DNA of 64,000 nt from positions 124,001 to 188,000 of the forward strand of contig NZ_JALDNB010000004.1 of NCBI RefSeq assembly GCF_022699665.1, written 5' to 3'. A model generated the notes under the pieces. The model was not told the DNA's origin and did no database searches. It saw only the letters and a program-made list of their open reading frames with translations. Shown here in pieces: positions 34,807-44,217 of this stretch. Made by a program: the position numbers and the translations under genes. This stretch comes from Chryseobacterium aahli (GTDB taxonomy: Bacteria; Bacteroidota; Bacteroidia; Flavobacteriales; Weeksellaceae). The first letter of the stretch is position 1, and every line of letters begins with the position of its first letter.

Positions 34807-35676
34807 ATGAAAAATTTAGTAAAACTTGGGTTCGCAGTATTATTATCAGCAACTTTCACAACATCAAAAGCTCAGAATACGAACCTCGAAAACAGTACAC
34901 TTTGGGAAGTTTCAGGAAATGGACTCACAAAACCATCTTATATTGCAGGAACATTCCATATTATGTGTAGTCAGGATTTTGAGATAAAGTCAAAAGTTAT
35001 AAAAGCTCTTGAAAAATCTGATCAATTTGTAATGGAGATTAATTATACCGATCCTGCTGAAATGACAGCGATGCAGAAAATGTATCAGACGGATAAAAAA
35101 CTATCAGATCAGCTTACTCCTGCGGAAGCAAAGGAACTAGATAAGATCCTTGCCGATTACGGAACAGATTTGACGAAGATGGACAATTCCAGCTCACAGG
35201 CATTGTATGCATTGATTTCGATGAAAGCTATACCGTGTCCACAAACTGAAGTAAAACTGTATGAAATAGAACTTCTCAAAAATGCGTTGAAAATTAAAAA
35301 GAAAGTCTTCGGGCTTGAAAAAGTAGAAGATCAGATGACCTCCATTAATAAAGCTTATGATTTGAAAGCAGTCATTCAACAATTAAAAATGGGAAAGGAA
35401 TATGAAATCCTACTTAAGGAAATGATCGTTGCATTTAAAAAAGAAGATATAAAATCTCTTTACACACTCTTTAAGAATGACAAAATAATGAATGCCAAAC
35501 AGGAAAAAGCCATGCTTACGGACAGAAATAATAACTGGGCAGAAAAAATGCCAGAAATGATGAAAAAAGAAAGTTCGTTCTTTGCCGTAGGAGGCGCTCA
35601 TCTTATGGGTAAAAACGGAGTTATCCAACTTTTAAAATCTAAAGGATACACTCTGAAACCAATTTCAAGCCTTTAA
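34807..35676 (+). CDS. TraB/GumN family protein
   Basis: A 289-residue secreted protein with a signal peptide (cleavage near SKAQ, residue 23). The domain starts LWEVSGNGLTKPSYIAGTFHIMC, with the GTxH motif of the TraB/GumN (Tiki-like) superfamily. A late SSFFAVGGAHLMGKNGVIQLLKSKGY has the GAxH motif that pairs with it; these His residues may form a metallopeptidase site as in Tiki proteins. It is followed 25 bp later by an ECF sigma factor gene, so it may be the envelope arm of that unit, though co-transcription is not shown. Confidence 0.88.
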   Translation: MKNLVKLGFAVLLSATFTTSKAQNTNLENSTLWEVSGNGLTKPSYIAGTFHIMCSQDFEIKSKVIKALEKSDQFVMEINYTDPAEMTAMQKMYQTDKKLSDQLTPAEAKELDKILADYGTDLTKMDNSSSQALYALISMKAIPCPQTEVKLYEIELLKNALKIKKKVFGLEKVEDQMTSINKAYDLKAVIQQLKMGKEYEILLKEMIVAFKKEDIKSLYTLFKNDKIMNAKQEKAMLTDRNNNWAEKMPEMMKKESSFFAVGGAHLMGKNGVIQLLKSKGYTLKPISSL

Positions 35677-35701
35677 CACATAACCAAACCATGAAATCAT
35701 C

Positions 35702-36211
35702 GTGAGCAATCCAACTGAAACCGCTTTTTTAAGTCTCGTCAACAAACACAAAGGTATTTTGTATAAGGCCTCACGAATCTATGCGGATTCTTTGGAAGAC
35801 CGGGAAGATCTGCAGCAGGAAATCCTTATTCAACTTTGGAAATCTTATCAGAATTTCAAAGGTAACAGTGAATTTTCAACGTGGATGTACCGCGTAGCCA
35901 TTAACACCGCAATTACTTATTTAAAAAAAGAAAAAAGGCGTACAAATAATCACACAGATGTTCCCAATCATTTTGAAGTCCAGCATGAAGATTACAATCC
36001 TACTAAAGACAAGCAGCTGGAAGTTTTTTACACTGCCGTCCAAGAACTTAAAGCTCTAGAAAAAGCCGTTATATTTTATTTCATGGAAGGTATGTCACAT
36101 AAAGAAATCGGGGACAACTTAGGACTTAGTGAAGGTAATGCCCGTGTAAAGCTTAACAGAACCAAAGAAAAAATACAGCAAATCATAAAAAAATCAGGCT
36201 ATGAATTTTGA
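35702..36211 (+). CDS. ECF-type RNA polymerase sigma factor
   Basis: A 169-residue sigma-70 family protein with region 2 (DREDLQQEILIQLWKSYQNF, FSTWMYRVAINTAITYL) and region 4 helix-turn-helix (VIFYFMEGMSHKEIGDNLGLSEGNARVKLNRTKEKI). It directs RNA polymerase to alternative promoters. The start is a GTG at 35702: an ATG 13 bases earlier runs straight into an in-frame TGA, and no other start precedes region 2. Its last 11 bases overlap the next gene, a membrane protein that is the likely anti-sigma factor or sensor. Confidence 0.9.
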   Translation: MSNPTETAFLSLVNKHKGILYKASRIYADSLEDREDLQQEILIQLWKSYQNFKGNSEFSTWMYRVAINTAITYLKKEKRRTNNHTDVPNHFEVQHEDYNPTKDKQLEVFYTAVQELKALEKAVIFYFMEGMSHKEIGDNLGLSEGNARVKLNRTKEKIQQIIKKSGYEF

Positions 36212-36809
36212 TCAATTAAAAGAACAATGGAATAACGAAGACGCCGATAGCGTCAACATTCCCAACAATATAGAACAGTTAAAAAAGAGCAAACATCCTA
36301 TAGAAAAGATCCAAAAAAGTATGAAAATGGAATTTCCATTTCAGATTATTGCCATTATTCTTCTCGGATTCTTTCCACAACAATTAGATTTCCCTGCCTC
36401 ACAACATGTTATTTATTATACCTCTTACGCAATGCTTGTGGTAATATCTTCTTATTACTTTTTCGGATTTTATAAATTTTATAAGCAGACCGAACTGTAT
36501 ACCGGAAATACCCAAAACAGCCTCTGGAAAATATATCATGAATTGAAACTAAACATGGAAAGATACCAATCTTTCGGGTTCCTTCTTCTTCCTCACTTTA
36601 TGATCACATTAGGACTAGTGCTTTATAATATGTTGGAGAAAAAAGGAGAGTCTTTAGAAAATATGTCAACCCATTATCAGCAGGTTTTGATCCTGAGCGT
36701 TCTCATAGGAACTATGGCAGTTGTAGCAGGCATTGTTTTATGGACAAAATATTTCTATGGAAAAAGTGCCAAACAACTCGAAAATATACTGAACGAAATA
36801 GACGAATAA
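36201..36809 (+). CDS. Membrane protein, candidate anti-sigma factor
   Basis: A 202-residue protein with a 45-residue polar N-terminus (MNFDQLKEQWNNEDADSVNI) and about four membrane spans (about residues 48-63, 72-93, 125-145 and 160-182). It has no clear zinc anti-sigma (HxxxCxxC) motif. The coding overlap of 11 bp with the ECF sigma gene and the cytoplasmic-N, membrane-C layout fit an anti-sigma or sigma-modulating role, which is inference. A terminator follows 29 bases after the stop. Confidence 0.72.
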   Translation: MNFDQLKEQWNNEDADSVNIPNNIEQLKKSKHPIEKIQKSMKMEFPFQIIAIILLGFFPQQLDFPASQHVIYYTSYAMLVVISSYYFFGFYKFYKQTELYTGNTQNSLWKIYHELKLNMERYQSFGFLLLPHFMITLGLVLYNMLEKKGESLENMSTHYQQVLILSVLIGTMAVVAGIVLWTKYFYGKSAKQLENILNEIDE

Positions 36810-36837
36810 TTTCATAATTCAAAAAATAATAACCATG

Positions 36838-36870
36838 AAACCTCAGACTTAATCTGGGGTTTGTTTTTTA
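36838..36870 (+). terminator. Terminator after the ECF sigma operon
   Basis: AAACCTCAGA and TCTGGGGTTT form a 10-pair stem with one G-T wobble, followed by TGTTTTTT. Confidence 0.8.
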
Positions 36871-36920
36871 AAAAATTGTTATTTATAACGCTCAAATTCA
36901 TCTGAGGTTTTATTTTTCCT

Positions 36921-36928
36921 TAAATTTG
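36921..36928 (+). promoter_or_regulatory. Candidate -7 element for pgi
   Basis: TAAATTTG is a perfect TAnnTTTG lying 88 bases before the pgi ATG. A -33 TTG at the standard distance is not obvious. Confidence 0.35.
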
Positions 36929-37016
36929 CAAATTAGAAATTTAATGATACCCTTTTTAGAAATTTTTAATCCAAAATTAATTTCTAGAATTAATAATCTA
37001 AGTCCCTAAGAAATAT

Positions 37017-38657
37017 ATGTTATCAAAAATAAATCCTACACAAACCAATAGCTGGAAAGCACTTGACGAACATTTCGGAAACAATGACTTTGAACTGAGA
37101 AGCCTTTTTCAATACAATCCGAACCGTTTTGAAGAGTATTCTATTAAAAAAGACAATTTTCTATTCGATTATTCTAAAAACTTAATTGATGCAAGAACGA
37201 AAGAATTATTATTAAATCTTGCAGAAGAATGTCAGTTAAAAGATGCGATTTCTAAGATGTTTTCGGGAGATAAAATTAACGAAACAGAAGGAAGAGCAGT
37301 TCTGCATACAGCTTTGAGAGATTTTTCTGATAAGGAAATATTGGTTGATGGTGAAAATATCAAACCTCAAATCAAAAGAGTTTTGGATCACATGAAATCT
37401 TTTTCTGAAAACGTTATTTCAGGAAATCACAAAGGTTTCAGCGGAAAAGAAATCACAGATGTTGTGAATATAGGAATCGGAGGTTCAGATTTGGGACCAG
37501 TGATGGTAGTTTCGGCTTTAAAGCATTTTAAAACAAGATTGGATGTTCATTTCGTTTCAAACGTAGACGGGAATCATATCGCTGAAGTGGTGAAGAATTT
37601 AAATCCTGAAACAACTTTATTCATCATTGCTTCCAAGACTTTTACGACTCAGGAGACAATGACAAATGCAAATTCAGCAAAAGACTGGTTCTTAAAAGCA
37701 GGAAAGCAGGAAGATGTAGCAAAACACTTTGTGGCATTATCCACTAACGTTCAGGCGGTGAAAGACTTCGGAATCGCAGAAGAAAACATCTTTGAATTCT
37801 GGGATTGGGTTGGCGGAAGATATTCACTTTGGAGTGCGATTGGCTTAAGCATTGTTCTTTCAGTTGGATATGAAAACTTTGAACAATTATTAAAAGGAGC
37901 ATCTGATACAGATCAACATTTCCAGACAGCAGATTTTTCTGAAAACATTCCTGTTTTGATGGGATTAATGGGAATTTGGTATCGTAATTTCTATGCGGCA
38001 ACAACGTATGCAATTCTTCCTTACTCTCAGTATTTAGACAGATTTGCAGCCTATCTTCAACAGGGAGATATGGAAAGTAACGGAAAATGTGTTGACAGAA
38101 ACGGTGAGTTTGTAGAATACGAAACCGGGCCAATCATTTGGGGAGAGCCAGGTACAAACGGACAACACGCTTTCTATCAATTGATTCACCAAGGAACAGA
38201 ATTGATTCCTGCTGATTTTATCGCCTATGCGAAAAGTCCAAACAAAGTTTCTGATCATCAGGATAAACTTTTAGCTAACTTTTTCGCTCAGACTGAGGCA
38301 CTTGCCTTCGGAAAAACTGAAGAAGAAGTTGAAGAAGAATTAAAAGCTGCCGGAAAGTCTGATGAAGAAATTGATTTCTTGTTAAATTATAAAATCTTCC
38401 AAGGAAACACCCCTACTAACTCAATCATGTTCAAGGAATTAACTCCATTTTCACTAGGACAATTGATTGCAATGTATGAACATAAAATTTTTGTACAAGG
38501 TGTGATTTGGAATATTTTCAGTTTTGACCAATTTGGAGTTGAATTAGGAAAAGTTTTAGCAAACAAAATTTTGCCAGAACTTGAAAGTAGCAATGCAATT
38601 AGCTCTCATGATTCTTCAACAAATGGGTTGATTAATTATTATAAAAGAAATAAGTAA
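37017..38657 (+). CDS. pgi: Glucose-6-phosphate isomerase
   Basis: Interconverts glucose-6-phosphate and fructose-6-phosphate in glycolysis and gluconeogenesis. At 546 residues it has the long bacterial/eukaryotic form. The phosphate-binding [13 protein letters not shown] (about residues 155-167) and [13 protein letters not shown], then [11 protein letters not shown] (signature 1 region), and [20 protein letters not shown] with the catalytic His/Glu region are all present. A terminator separates it from the ECF operon; folD follows after 18 bp, so the two may share a transcript. Confidence 0.98.
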   Translation: MLSKINPTQTNSWKALDEHFGNNDFELRSLFQYNPNRFEEYSIKKDNFLFDYSKNLIDARTKELLLNLAEECQLKDAISKMFSGDKINETEGRAVLHTALRDFSDKEILVDGENIKPQIKRVLDHMKSFSENVISGNHKGFSGKEITDVVNIGIGGSDLGPVMVVSALKHFKTRLDVHFVSNVDGNHIAEVVKNLNPETTLFIIASKTFTTQETMTNANSAKDWFLKAGKQEDVAKHFVALSTNVQAVKDFGIAEENIFEFWDWVGGRYSLWSAIGLSIVLSVGYENFEQLLKGASDTDQHFQTADFSENIPVLMGLMGIWYRNFYAATTYAILPYSQYLDRFAAYLQQGDMESNGKCVDRNGEFVEYETGPIIWGEPGTNGQHAFYQLIHQGTELIPADFIAYAKSPNKVSDHQDKLLANFFAQTEALAFGKTEEEVEEELKAAGKSDEEIDFLLNYKIFQGNTPTNSIMFKELTPFSLGQLIAMYEHKIFVQGVIWNIFSFDQFGVELGKVLANKILPELESSNAISSHDSSTNGLINYYKRNK

Positions 38658-38675
38658 AAATCTAATAAAAGTAAA

Positions 38676-39560
38676 ATGGCAGAAATTCTTGACGGATTAA
38701 AAGTATCCAAAGAAATAAAAGCAGAGATCAAGGTTGAAGTTGATAAAATCCTTGCGAGCAAAAGAAGAGCCCCACATTTGGTAGCAATTCTTGTAGGAAA
38801 CAACGGAGCGAGCAAGGCTTATGTAAATGCTAAAGTAAAAGATTGTGAAGAAGTTGGTTTTCAATCAAGCTTAATCAAATTTTCAAGCACAGTTTCTGAG
38901 TCTGAATTATTGGAAAAAATCGAGGAACTCAATAAAGATAAATCTGTAGACGGTTTTATTGTTCAGTTACCTTTACCCGATCAGGTTGATCAGGAGAAAA
39001 TCATCAATGCTATTGATCCAAGGAAAGATGTTGACGGCTTCCACCCTACTAATTTCGGAAAAATGGCTTTGGAAATGGATACTTTCTTACCTGCAACGCC
39101 TTTCGGGATTTTAACATTATTGGAAAGATACAATATCGAAACAAAAGGTAAAGACTGTGTCATTATTGGAAGAAGCAAGATTGTAGGAAGACCGATGAGT
39201 ATCTTGATGGGAAGAAAAGATTTCCCTGGAAATTCTACGGTGACACTTACGCATTCTTACACTAAAGATATTGAAGAATATACAAAAAAAGCAGACATCG
39301 TTATTACCGCTTTAGGCGATCCTCACTTCTTAAAAGGTGAAATGATCAAAGACGGAGCAGTAATCGTTGATGTAGGTATTACAAGAGTAGACGACGACTC
39401 TCCAAAAGGATATTATTTGGCTGGTGACGTTGATTTCGACAGTTGTGCAGCAAAAGCAAGCTGGATTACGCCTGTTCCCGGAGGAGTGGGTCCTATGACA
39501 AGAGCAATGTTGATGAAAAACACCATCATTGCCTACAAAACTTCAGTCTACAACGACTAA
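38676..39560 (+). CDS. folD: Bifunctional methylenetetrahydrofolate dehydrogenase / cyclohydrolase
   Basis: Converts 5,10-methylene-THF to 10-formyl-THF through NADP+-dependent dehydrogenation and hydrolysis. The 294-residue protein has VGNNGASKAYVNAKVKDCEEVG (catalytic Lys in the YVxxK region near residue 55), the DGFIVQLPLP signature, and PATPFGILTLLERY. The nucleotide-binding domain has VIIGRSKIVGRPMSILM and the C-terminal PVPGGVGPMTRAMLM signature. It starts 18 bp after pgi and ends 6 bp before queE. Confidence 0.98.
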   Translation: MAEILDGLKVSKEIKAEIKVEVDKILASKRRAPHLVAILVGNNGASKAYVNAKVKDCEEVGFQSSLIKFSSTVSESELLEKIEELNKDKSVDGFIVQLPLPDQVDQEKIINAIDPRKDVDGFHPTNFGKMALEMDTFLPATPFGILTLLERYNIETKGKDCVIIGRSKIVGRPMSILMGRKDFPGNSTVTLTHSYTKDIEEYTKKADIVITALGDPHFLKGEMIKDGAVIVDVGITRVDDDSPKGYYLAGDVDFDSCAAKASWITPVPGGVGPMTRAMLMKNTIIAYKTSVYND

Positions 39561-39566
39561 TTTGAA

Positions 39567-40196
39567 ATGGATTTAGTAGAAGATATATTATTAAAAGAAG
39601 GTAAAATGCTCCCGGTGATGGAGCATTTTTACACTATTCAGGGAGAAGGTGCACACACGGGAAAAGCAGCTTATTTCATCAGATTGGGCGGTTGCGATGT
39701 CGGCTGTCATTGGTGTGACGTGAAAGAAAGCTGGGATCCCAGCCTTCACCCTTTAATGAATGCTGAGGAAATTGCAGAAACTGCAGCAAAACATTGTAAA
39801 ATTGTAGTTTTAACAGGTGGCGAACCTTTGATGTGGAATTTAGATATTTTGACAGGAAAATTAAAGGAGTTGGGATGTACCGTTCACATTGAAACTTCCG
39901 GAGCTTATCCTATGAGCGGACAATTGGATTGGATTACCCTTTCACCAAAGAAAACAGGATTGCCAAAAGAAGAAATTTATCAGAAAGCTCACGAATTAAA
40001 AGTAATTGTTTTTAATAATAATGATTTAAAATTTGCCGAAGAGCAGGCTGCAAAAGTTTCGGAAAACTGTAAATTATATCTGCAAAGCGAATGGAGTAAG
40101 CGTGAAGAAATTTATCCTAAAATCACCGACTTTATTCTTGCAAATCCACGTTGGCAGGCATCGGTTCAGACGCATAAATATTTAAATATTCCGTAA
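39567..40196 (+). CDS. queE: 7-carboxy-7-deazaguanine synthase (radical SAM)
   Basis: Radical SAM enzyme that rearranges 6-carboxytetrahydropterin to 7-carboxy-7-deazaguanine, a step to preQ0 and queuosine. The 209-residue protein has FYTIQGEGAHTGKAAYFIRLGGC and the CDVGCHWC cluster motif (CxxxCxxC) that binds the 4Fe-4S/SAM centre, then VVLTGGEPLMW. No other queuosine genes are nearby. It follows folD by 6 bp, so it is translated from the same message. Confidence 0.95.
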   Translation: MDLVEDILLKEGKMLPVMEHFYTIQGEGAHTGKAAYFIRLGGCDVGCHWCDVKESWDPSLHPLMNAEEIAETAAKHCKIVVLTGGEPLMWNLDILTGKLKELGCTVHIETSGAYPMSGQLDWITLSPKKTGLPKEEIYQKAHELKVIVFNNNDLKFAEEQAAKVSENCKLYLQSEWSKREEIYPKITDFILANPRWQASVQTHKYLNIP

Positions 40197-40236
40197 AATT
40201 CCATAAATTAGCTTTTCGTATCCTAAATTTCATTAG

Positions 40237-41607
40237 ATGCAAAGAATTCGATACTCTAGATATCTAAAATCGATTATTGTCTTGCTTGACCTTTCGGTTA
40301 TTGCATCTGTGTTTATATTCTTTTTTATAAGCCGAAATGAGGGTTTGAGAAATCACGAAGAAACATGGTATCAAAACAGTTTTTCTTTGGCATTATTATT
40401 CTTATTCTGGATGCTTTTGAGTGGTAGAACAGGAATTTATAATATCCCCAGAAACCTTACTTATACTTTGTTTCTTGAGCGATTGTTCAGTCATTTTGTG
40501 ATCTTTACTATAGGAATTTTATTGATTGGCAAGGTCAGCAACAATCTTTTTTTCAATTCTGACATTTACTGGCTTACTTTATATTTATTTTTCTTTATTT
40601 TCTTTTTAAGATCAATAATATTTTTCATTATAAAGTATTTACGTTCAGTTGGGATTAATCATAGAAATATTATGTTTTTGGGTGAGAATAGCTCTACTGA
40701 TGTTTTAAAAGACATTTTGAAAGACAGAAAGGACTACGGATACAAAATTTTCAGTTATAATTCTTCTAATCTTTCTTTTAATGAATTAATAGAATTCTGG
40801 AAAACCAACGGAATCCATACACTTTTCATACCGACAGACAGTGCTCTTGACAAAGATTTAGAGAAGAGATTGTTTAAATTAGCCGAAGAACACAAAGTTC
40901 ACGTGTCACTGGTTCCCAATATTTCAAAGAGCAACTTTTTCTATTATGATTTGGGATATATTGAGACACAACCTGTTTTAAATCAAGCAAAATATCCTTT
41001 AGATTATTATTCAAATTTCTTTCTAAAAAGAACATTTGATATTGTGTTTTCTACATTGGTCTTAGTTTTGATTTGTTCATGGTTGTTTCCAATAATTGCC
41101 ATTTTAATTAAAAGAAACTCAAAAGGCCCTGTTTTTTTTGTTCAAAAAAGATACGGCTTTCACGAAGAGGTTTTTAGTTGTATTAAATTCAGAACAATGA
41201 TTGTGAACGATGAATCTACTACAAAAACTACCAGTGACAACGACTCGAGAATAACAAAAATCGGAAAGTTTTTGAGAAAGACAAGTTTAGACGAAATGCC
41301 TCAGTTTATTAATGTTTTAAAAGGCGAAATGTCTATTGTTGGTCCAAGACCTCACATGTTAGCAGTTGATAATTATTATAAGCCTAAAATAGGGAGATAC
41401 ACATTGAGAAGTCTGGCGAGCCCTGGAATTACAGGTTTAGCACAGGTAAGCGGTTTCCGCGGAGACTCCGGAAACGTAGAAGTGGAGATGAATAAAAGAA
41501 TACTTGCCGATACTTTTTACGTAAGAAACTGGAGTTTTGTGCTTGATTTGGTAATCATTTTAAAAACCATTGTATTGGTTGTAGGAGGCGATAAAAACGC
41601 CAAGTAA
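40237..41607 (+). CDS. Polyprenyl glycosylphosphotransferase (initiating sugar transferase)
   Basis: Transfers a sugar-1-phosphate to undecaprenyl phosphate to start synthesis of a surface polysaccharide. The 456-residue protein has four N-terminal spans (about residues 10-125), a CoA-binding-like central region (HRNIMFLGENSSTDVL), a further span, and the bacterial sugar transferase domain (about residues 265-450). That domain has KRTFDIVFSTLVLVL, KGPVFFVQKRYG, CIKFRTM, KTSLDEMPQFINVLKGEMSIVGPRP and SPGITGLAQVSG. No further polysaccharide genes adjoin it; the glycan genes at 16.5-21.3 kb could use the product, which is speculation. Confidence 0.93.
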   Translation: MQRIRYSRYLKSIIVLLDLSVIASVFIFFFISRNEGLRNHEETWYQNSFSLALLFLFWMLLSGRTGIYNIPRNLTYTLFLERLFSHFVIFTIGILLIGKVSNNLFFNSDIYWLTLYLFFFIFFLRSIIFFIIKYLRSVGINHRNIMFLGENSSTDVLKDILKDRKDYGYKIFSYNSSNLSFNELIEFWKTNGIHTLFIPTDSALDKDLEKRLFKLAEEHKVHVSLVPNISKSNFFYYDLGYIETQPVLNQAKYPLDYYSNFFLKRTFDIVFSTLVLVLICSWLFPIIAILIKRNSKGPVFFVQKRYGFHEEVFSCIKFRTMIVNDESTTKTTSDNDSRITKIGKFLRKTSLDEMPQFINVLKGEMSIVGPRPHMLAVDNYYKPKIGRYTLRSLASPGITGLAQVSGFRGDSGNVEVEMNKRILADTFYVRNWSFVLDLVIILKTIVLVVGGDKNAK

Positions 41608-41634
41608 ATAAATAAAATAGTCTAATTTAGCAGA

Positions 41635-42387
41635 ATGTTTAAAAAGTTTTTTACAGCCATAGGAGAATATATGATTCTTATCGGTAAATCTCTTCAGAAG
41701 CCTCAGAAAATGAGAGTTTTCTGGAAGCTTTTTATGAGAGAAATCAATGATCTGGGAGTCAACTCTTTCGGGTTGGTTACTTTCACGTCGATATTTGTCG
41801 GAGCCGTGGTATCTATTCAGATGTTTAATAATTTTGATGCATCTTCATTTCCAATTCCGACTTCATTTGTAGGGTATGCAACCAAAGCAGTATTAGTTCT
41901 TGAGTTTGCACCCACGATTATCAGTTTGATTCTCGCAGGAAAAGTAGGATCATATATCGCATCAACAATTGGTACGATGAGGGTTTCTGAGCAGATTGAT
42001 GCATTGGATATCATGGGCGTAAACTCTCCAAATTTCCTAATCTTACCGAAGATTATCGCTTGTCTTATTTTTAATCCCATTTTGATTGCAATAAGTATTG
42101 TTTGTGGTATTTGTGGTGGATATATTGCAGGAATTCTAACAGGAAATTGGACAACCGCAGATTATATTACGGGTATCCAAATGTATATGCCCAATCTTTT
42201 CATTTATTATGCTTTTGCCAAGACCATAGTTTTTGCATTTGTCATAGCAACAGTTCCTTCTTATTTCGGATATTTCGTAAAAGGAGGCTCATTGGAAGTA
42301 GGTAGAGCAAGTACGCAAGCTGTGGTTTGGACAATGGTTTTCATCATTATTTCCGAATTAATTTTAACACAATTAATATTAAGCTGA
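41635..42387 (+). CDS. MlaE-family ABC transporter permease
   Basis: A 250-residue membrane protein of the MlaE/PF02405 family, the permease of phospholipid-transport ABC systems that work with MCE (MlaD) proteins. About five spans are visible, with GLVTFTSIFVGAVVSIQMFNN near the N-terminus and the conserved PTIISLILAGKVGSYIASTIGTMRVSEQIDALDIMGV block in the middle. The stop TGA shares its last base with the start of the MlaF-type ATPase gene, so the two are coupled. The nearest MlaD protein is at 24.3-25.2 kb on the other strand. Confidence 0.94.
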   Translation: MFKKFFTAIGEYMILIGKSLQKPQKMRVFWKLFMREINDLGVNSFGLVTFTSIFVGAVVSIQMFNNFDASSFPIPTSFVGYATKAVLVLEFAPTIISLILAGKVGSYIASTIGTMRVSEQIDALDIMGVNSPNFLILPKIIACLIFNPILIAISIVCGICGGYIAGILTGNWTTADYITGIQMYMPNLFIYYAFAKTIVFAFVIATVPSYFGYFVKGGSLEVGRASTQAVVWTMVFIIISELILTQLILS

Positions 42388-43202
42388 TGATTGAGGTAAA
42401 AAATCTTAAAAAGAGTTTTGGTGATGTTGAAGTGCTTAAAGGAATTTCAACCAATTTCGAAAAAGGAAAAACAAACCTTATTATCGGGCAGAGTGGATCT
42501 GGTAAAACAGTTTTCCTAAAAAGTTTATTGAATGTTTATCAGCCCTCATCAGGAGAAATTTTATTTGACGGAAGAGACATCAATGTTATGAACCGTGAAG
42601 AAAAACAACATTTACGATCTGAAATCGGAACCCTTTTTCAGGGAAGCGCATTGTTTGATTCATTGACTGTGGAAGAAAACATCATGTTTCCTTTAGATAT
42701 GTTTACAAACCTTACTTTCAGAGAAAAGAAAAGAAGGGTTTTTGAAGTAATCGGAAGAGTACATTTAGATAAGGCCAACAGGAAGTTTCCATCTGAAATA
42801 TCCGGAGGTATGCAGAAACGTGTGGCGATTGCAAGAGCCATTGTAAACCACCCGAAATATCTTTTTTGTGATGAACCCAATTCTGGGCTAGATCCTTATA
42901 CATCTAATGTAATTGACGATTTACTACTTGAAATCACCAAAGAATACAACACTACAACAATTATAAATACACACGATATGAACTCTGTGATGACGATTGG
43001 CGAAAAAATTGTGTATCTGAGATTAGGAATCAAAGAATGGGAAGGCAATAAAGACATTCTTATTACTGCAGGCAATAAAAATCTGATAGATTTCGTTTAT
43101 TCATCAGAGTTATTCAAGGAATTGAGAGAATATCTTTTGGAGAACAATAAAACAATTGAAAATACTATTACAAAAATAGACGACAATGAAAAAATTAATT
43201 AG
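42387..43202 (+). CDS. MlaF-type ABC transporter ATP-binding protein
   Basis: A 271-residue cytoplasmic ATPase driving the MlaE permease. Walker A GQSGSGKT (about residues 35-42), signature SGGMQKRVAIARAI and Walker B LFCDEPNSGLDP are present. A frame extension to an ATG at 42327 lies within the permease gene and is not needed; MIEVKNLKKSFGDVEV at 42387 is the natural start, one base inside the permease stop codon. The C-terminus continues about 30 residues beyond the usual end. Its last 17 bases overlap the beta-barrel gene. Confidence 0.93.
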   Translation: MIEVKNLKKSFGDVEVLKGISTNFEKGKTNLIIGQSGSGKTVFLKSLLNVYQPSSGEILFDGRDINVMNREEKQHLRSEIGTLFQGSALFDSLTVEENIMFPLDMFTNLTFREKKRRVFEVIGRVHLDKANRKFPSEISGGMQKRVAIARAIVNHPKYLFCDEPNSGLDPYTSNVIDDLLLEITKEYNTTTIINTHDMNSVMTIGEKIVYLRLGIKEWEGNKDILITAGNKNLIDFVYSSELFKELREYLLENNKTIENTITKIDDNEKIN

Positions 43203-43824
43203 TGCCGCATTGATAGGCTTTTCAGTTTTTGCTTCAGCGCAGATTTCGTTGGCAGCCAAAGCTAATGTAGCAATCCCAACAAGCTCTGCTTCTTGGAAAA
43301 ATTTTAAAACTGCAGCCTCAAATACTGTGGAACAAAAAGGAAAAAACATTACCGGCTTTAATGTTGGTTTATCTTTAAAAATCGATTTACCAACAGCTTT
43401 ATACTTAATGCCGGAAATTTATTATACCAATTTCAGCAATGAAGTTACTGTACAAAATGATGTAAATTCAGCTCAAACTACTATTAAAGCTAAAAACAGC
43501 AGAGTAGATATTCCTGTTTTGGTTGGGGTAAATGTATTAGGGAATCTCTTGAGTGCTTACGCAGGACCCGTTGGAAGTTTTAATTTAGCGAAAAGCGATG
43601 ATTTTGATAACTTCGTACAGAAAGTGGATGCTAAAGAATTTACAGTAGGTTACCAACTAGGTGTACAAAGTGAAATCAAAAAGATCATTCTTTCAGCAAG
43701 ATATGAAGGTGCATTCTCAAAAGATCAGAGAAAATTCATCAACAATGTTGCAGGGTCAAACCAAGAAATTGATTACGATAACAGATCAAGTTTATTTTTA
43801 TTAGGTGTAGGGTATAAATTCTAA
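43186..43824 (+). CDS. Outer-membrane beta-barrel (porin-like) protein
   Basis: A 212-residue protein with a signal peptide (cleavage after ASAQ, about residue 19) and alternating hydrophobic/polar strands; it ends LFLLGVGYKF with the C-terminal aromatic typical of outer-membrane barrels recognised by BamA. Size suits an eight- or ten-strand OmpX/OprF-like barrel. It overlaps the MlaF-type gene by 17 bp, so it may be linked to lipid transport to the outer membrane; that link is inference. A terminator follows. Confidence 0.8.
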   Translation: MKKLISAALIGFSVFASAQISLAAKANVAIPTSSASWKNFKTAASNTVEQKGKNITGFNVGLSLKIDLPTALYLMPEIYYTNFSNEVTVQNDVNSAQTTIKAKNSRVDIPVLVGVNVLGNLLSAYAGPVGSFNLAKSDDFDNFVQKVDAKEFTVGYQLGVQSEIKKIILSARYEGAFSKDQRKFINNVAGSNQEIDYDNRSSLFLLGVGYKF

Positions 43825-43848
43825 ATTTAAATAAAACAAATAGTCATA

Positions 43849-43880
43849 AAAAATCCTCAAATTAAATTTGAGGATTTTTA
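43849..43880. terminator. Bidirectional terminator
   Basis: AAATCCTCAAATT and AATTTGAGGATTT form a long stem followed by T-runs on both strands. It overlaps the last codons of the minus-strand gene at 43862 and lies 25 bases past the beta-barrel gene. Confidence 0.85.
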
Positions 43881-44173
43881 TTTTGCCTTTCAAGTTCCGA
43901 TTCACGCTGTGCGATGATTGCAGCTTGTTTTTCTAATTCTTCTTTATCTTTCTGAAGTTGCTTAAATTCTTTTCTTTGCTGTTCTGCTTTAATCGCTGAA
44001 CCTTTGCTCACATAACCAATCATTCCACCGATGATGAGACCAATACCAATTCCCGCCATTACACCCATCACGTGGGAAATCTCAATTTTATTAACAGTAA
44101 AATCAGTTGTGAGATAAAAGAGTAATGCCGATACTGCTAAAAGTATAAGTCCTGTTATTGAAATACCTTTCAT
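43862..44173 (-). CDS. Small membrane protein with C-terminal coiled coil
   Basis: A 103-residue protein with two membrane spans (about residues 5-20 and 37-56, the second glycine-rich: GVMAGIGIGLIIGGMIG) and a charged C-terminal helix from about residue 63 (EQQRKEFKQLQKDKEELEKQ) with coiled-coil heptads. No family recognised. It lies between the M48 protease gene and a convergent terminator; 44 bp separate it from the protease gene, so co-transcription with it is possible. Confidence 0.72.
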   Translation of the reverse strand: MKGISITGLILLAVSALLFYLTTDFTVNKIEISHVMGVMAGIGIGLIIGGMIGYVSKGSAIKAEQQRKEFKQLQKDKEELEKQAAIIAQRESELERQNKNPQI

Positions 44174-44217
44174 ATGCGTTGTGTTTTGTTGGTTAATAAT
44201 GAGTGAGAAAATCTAAA

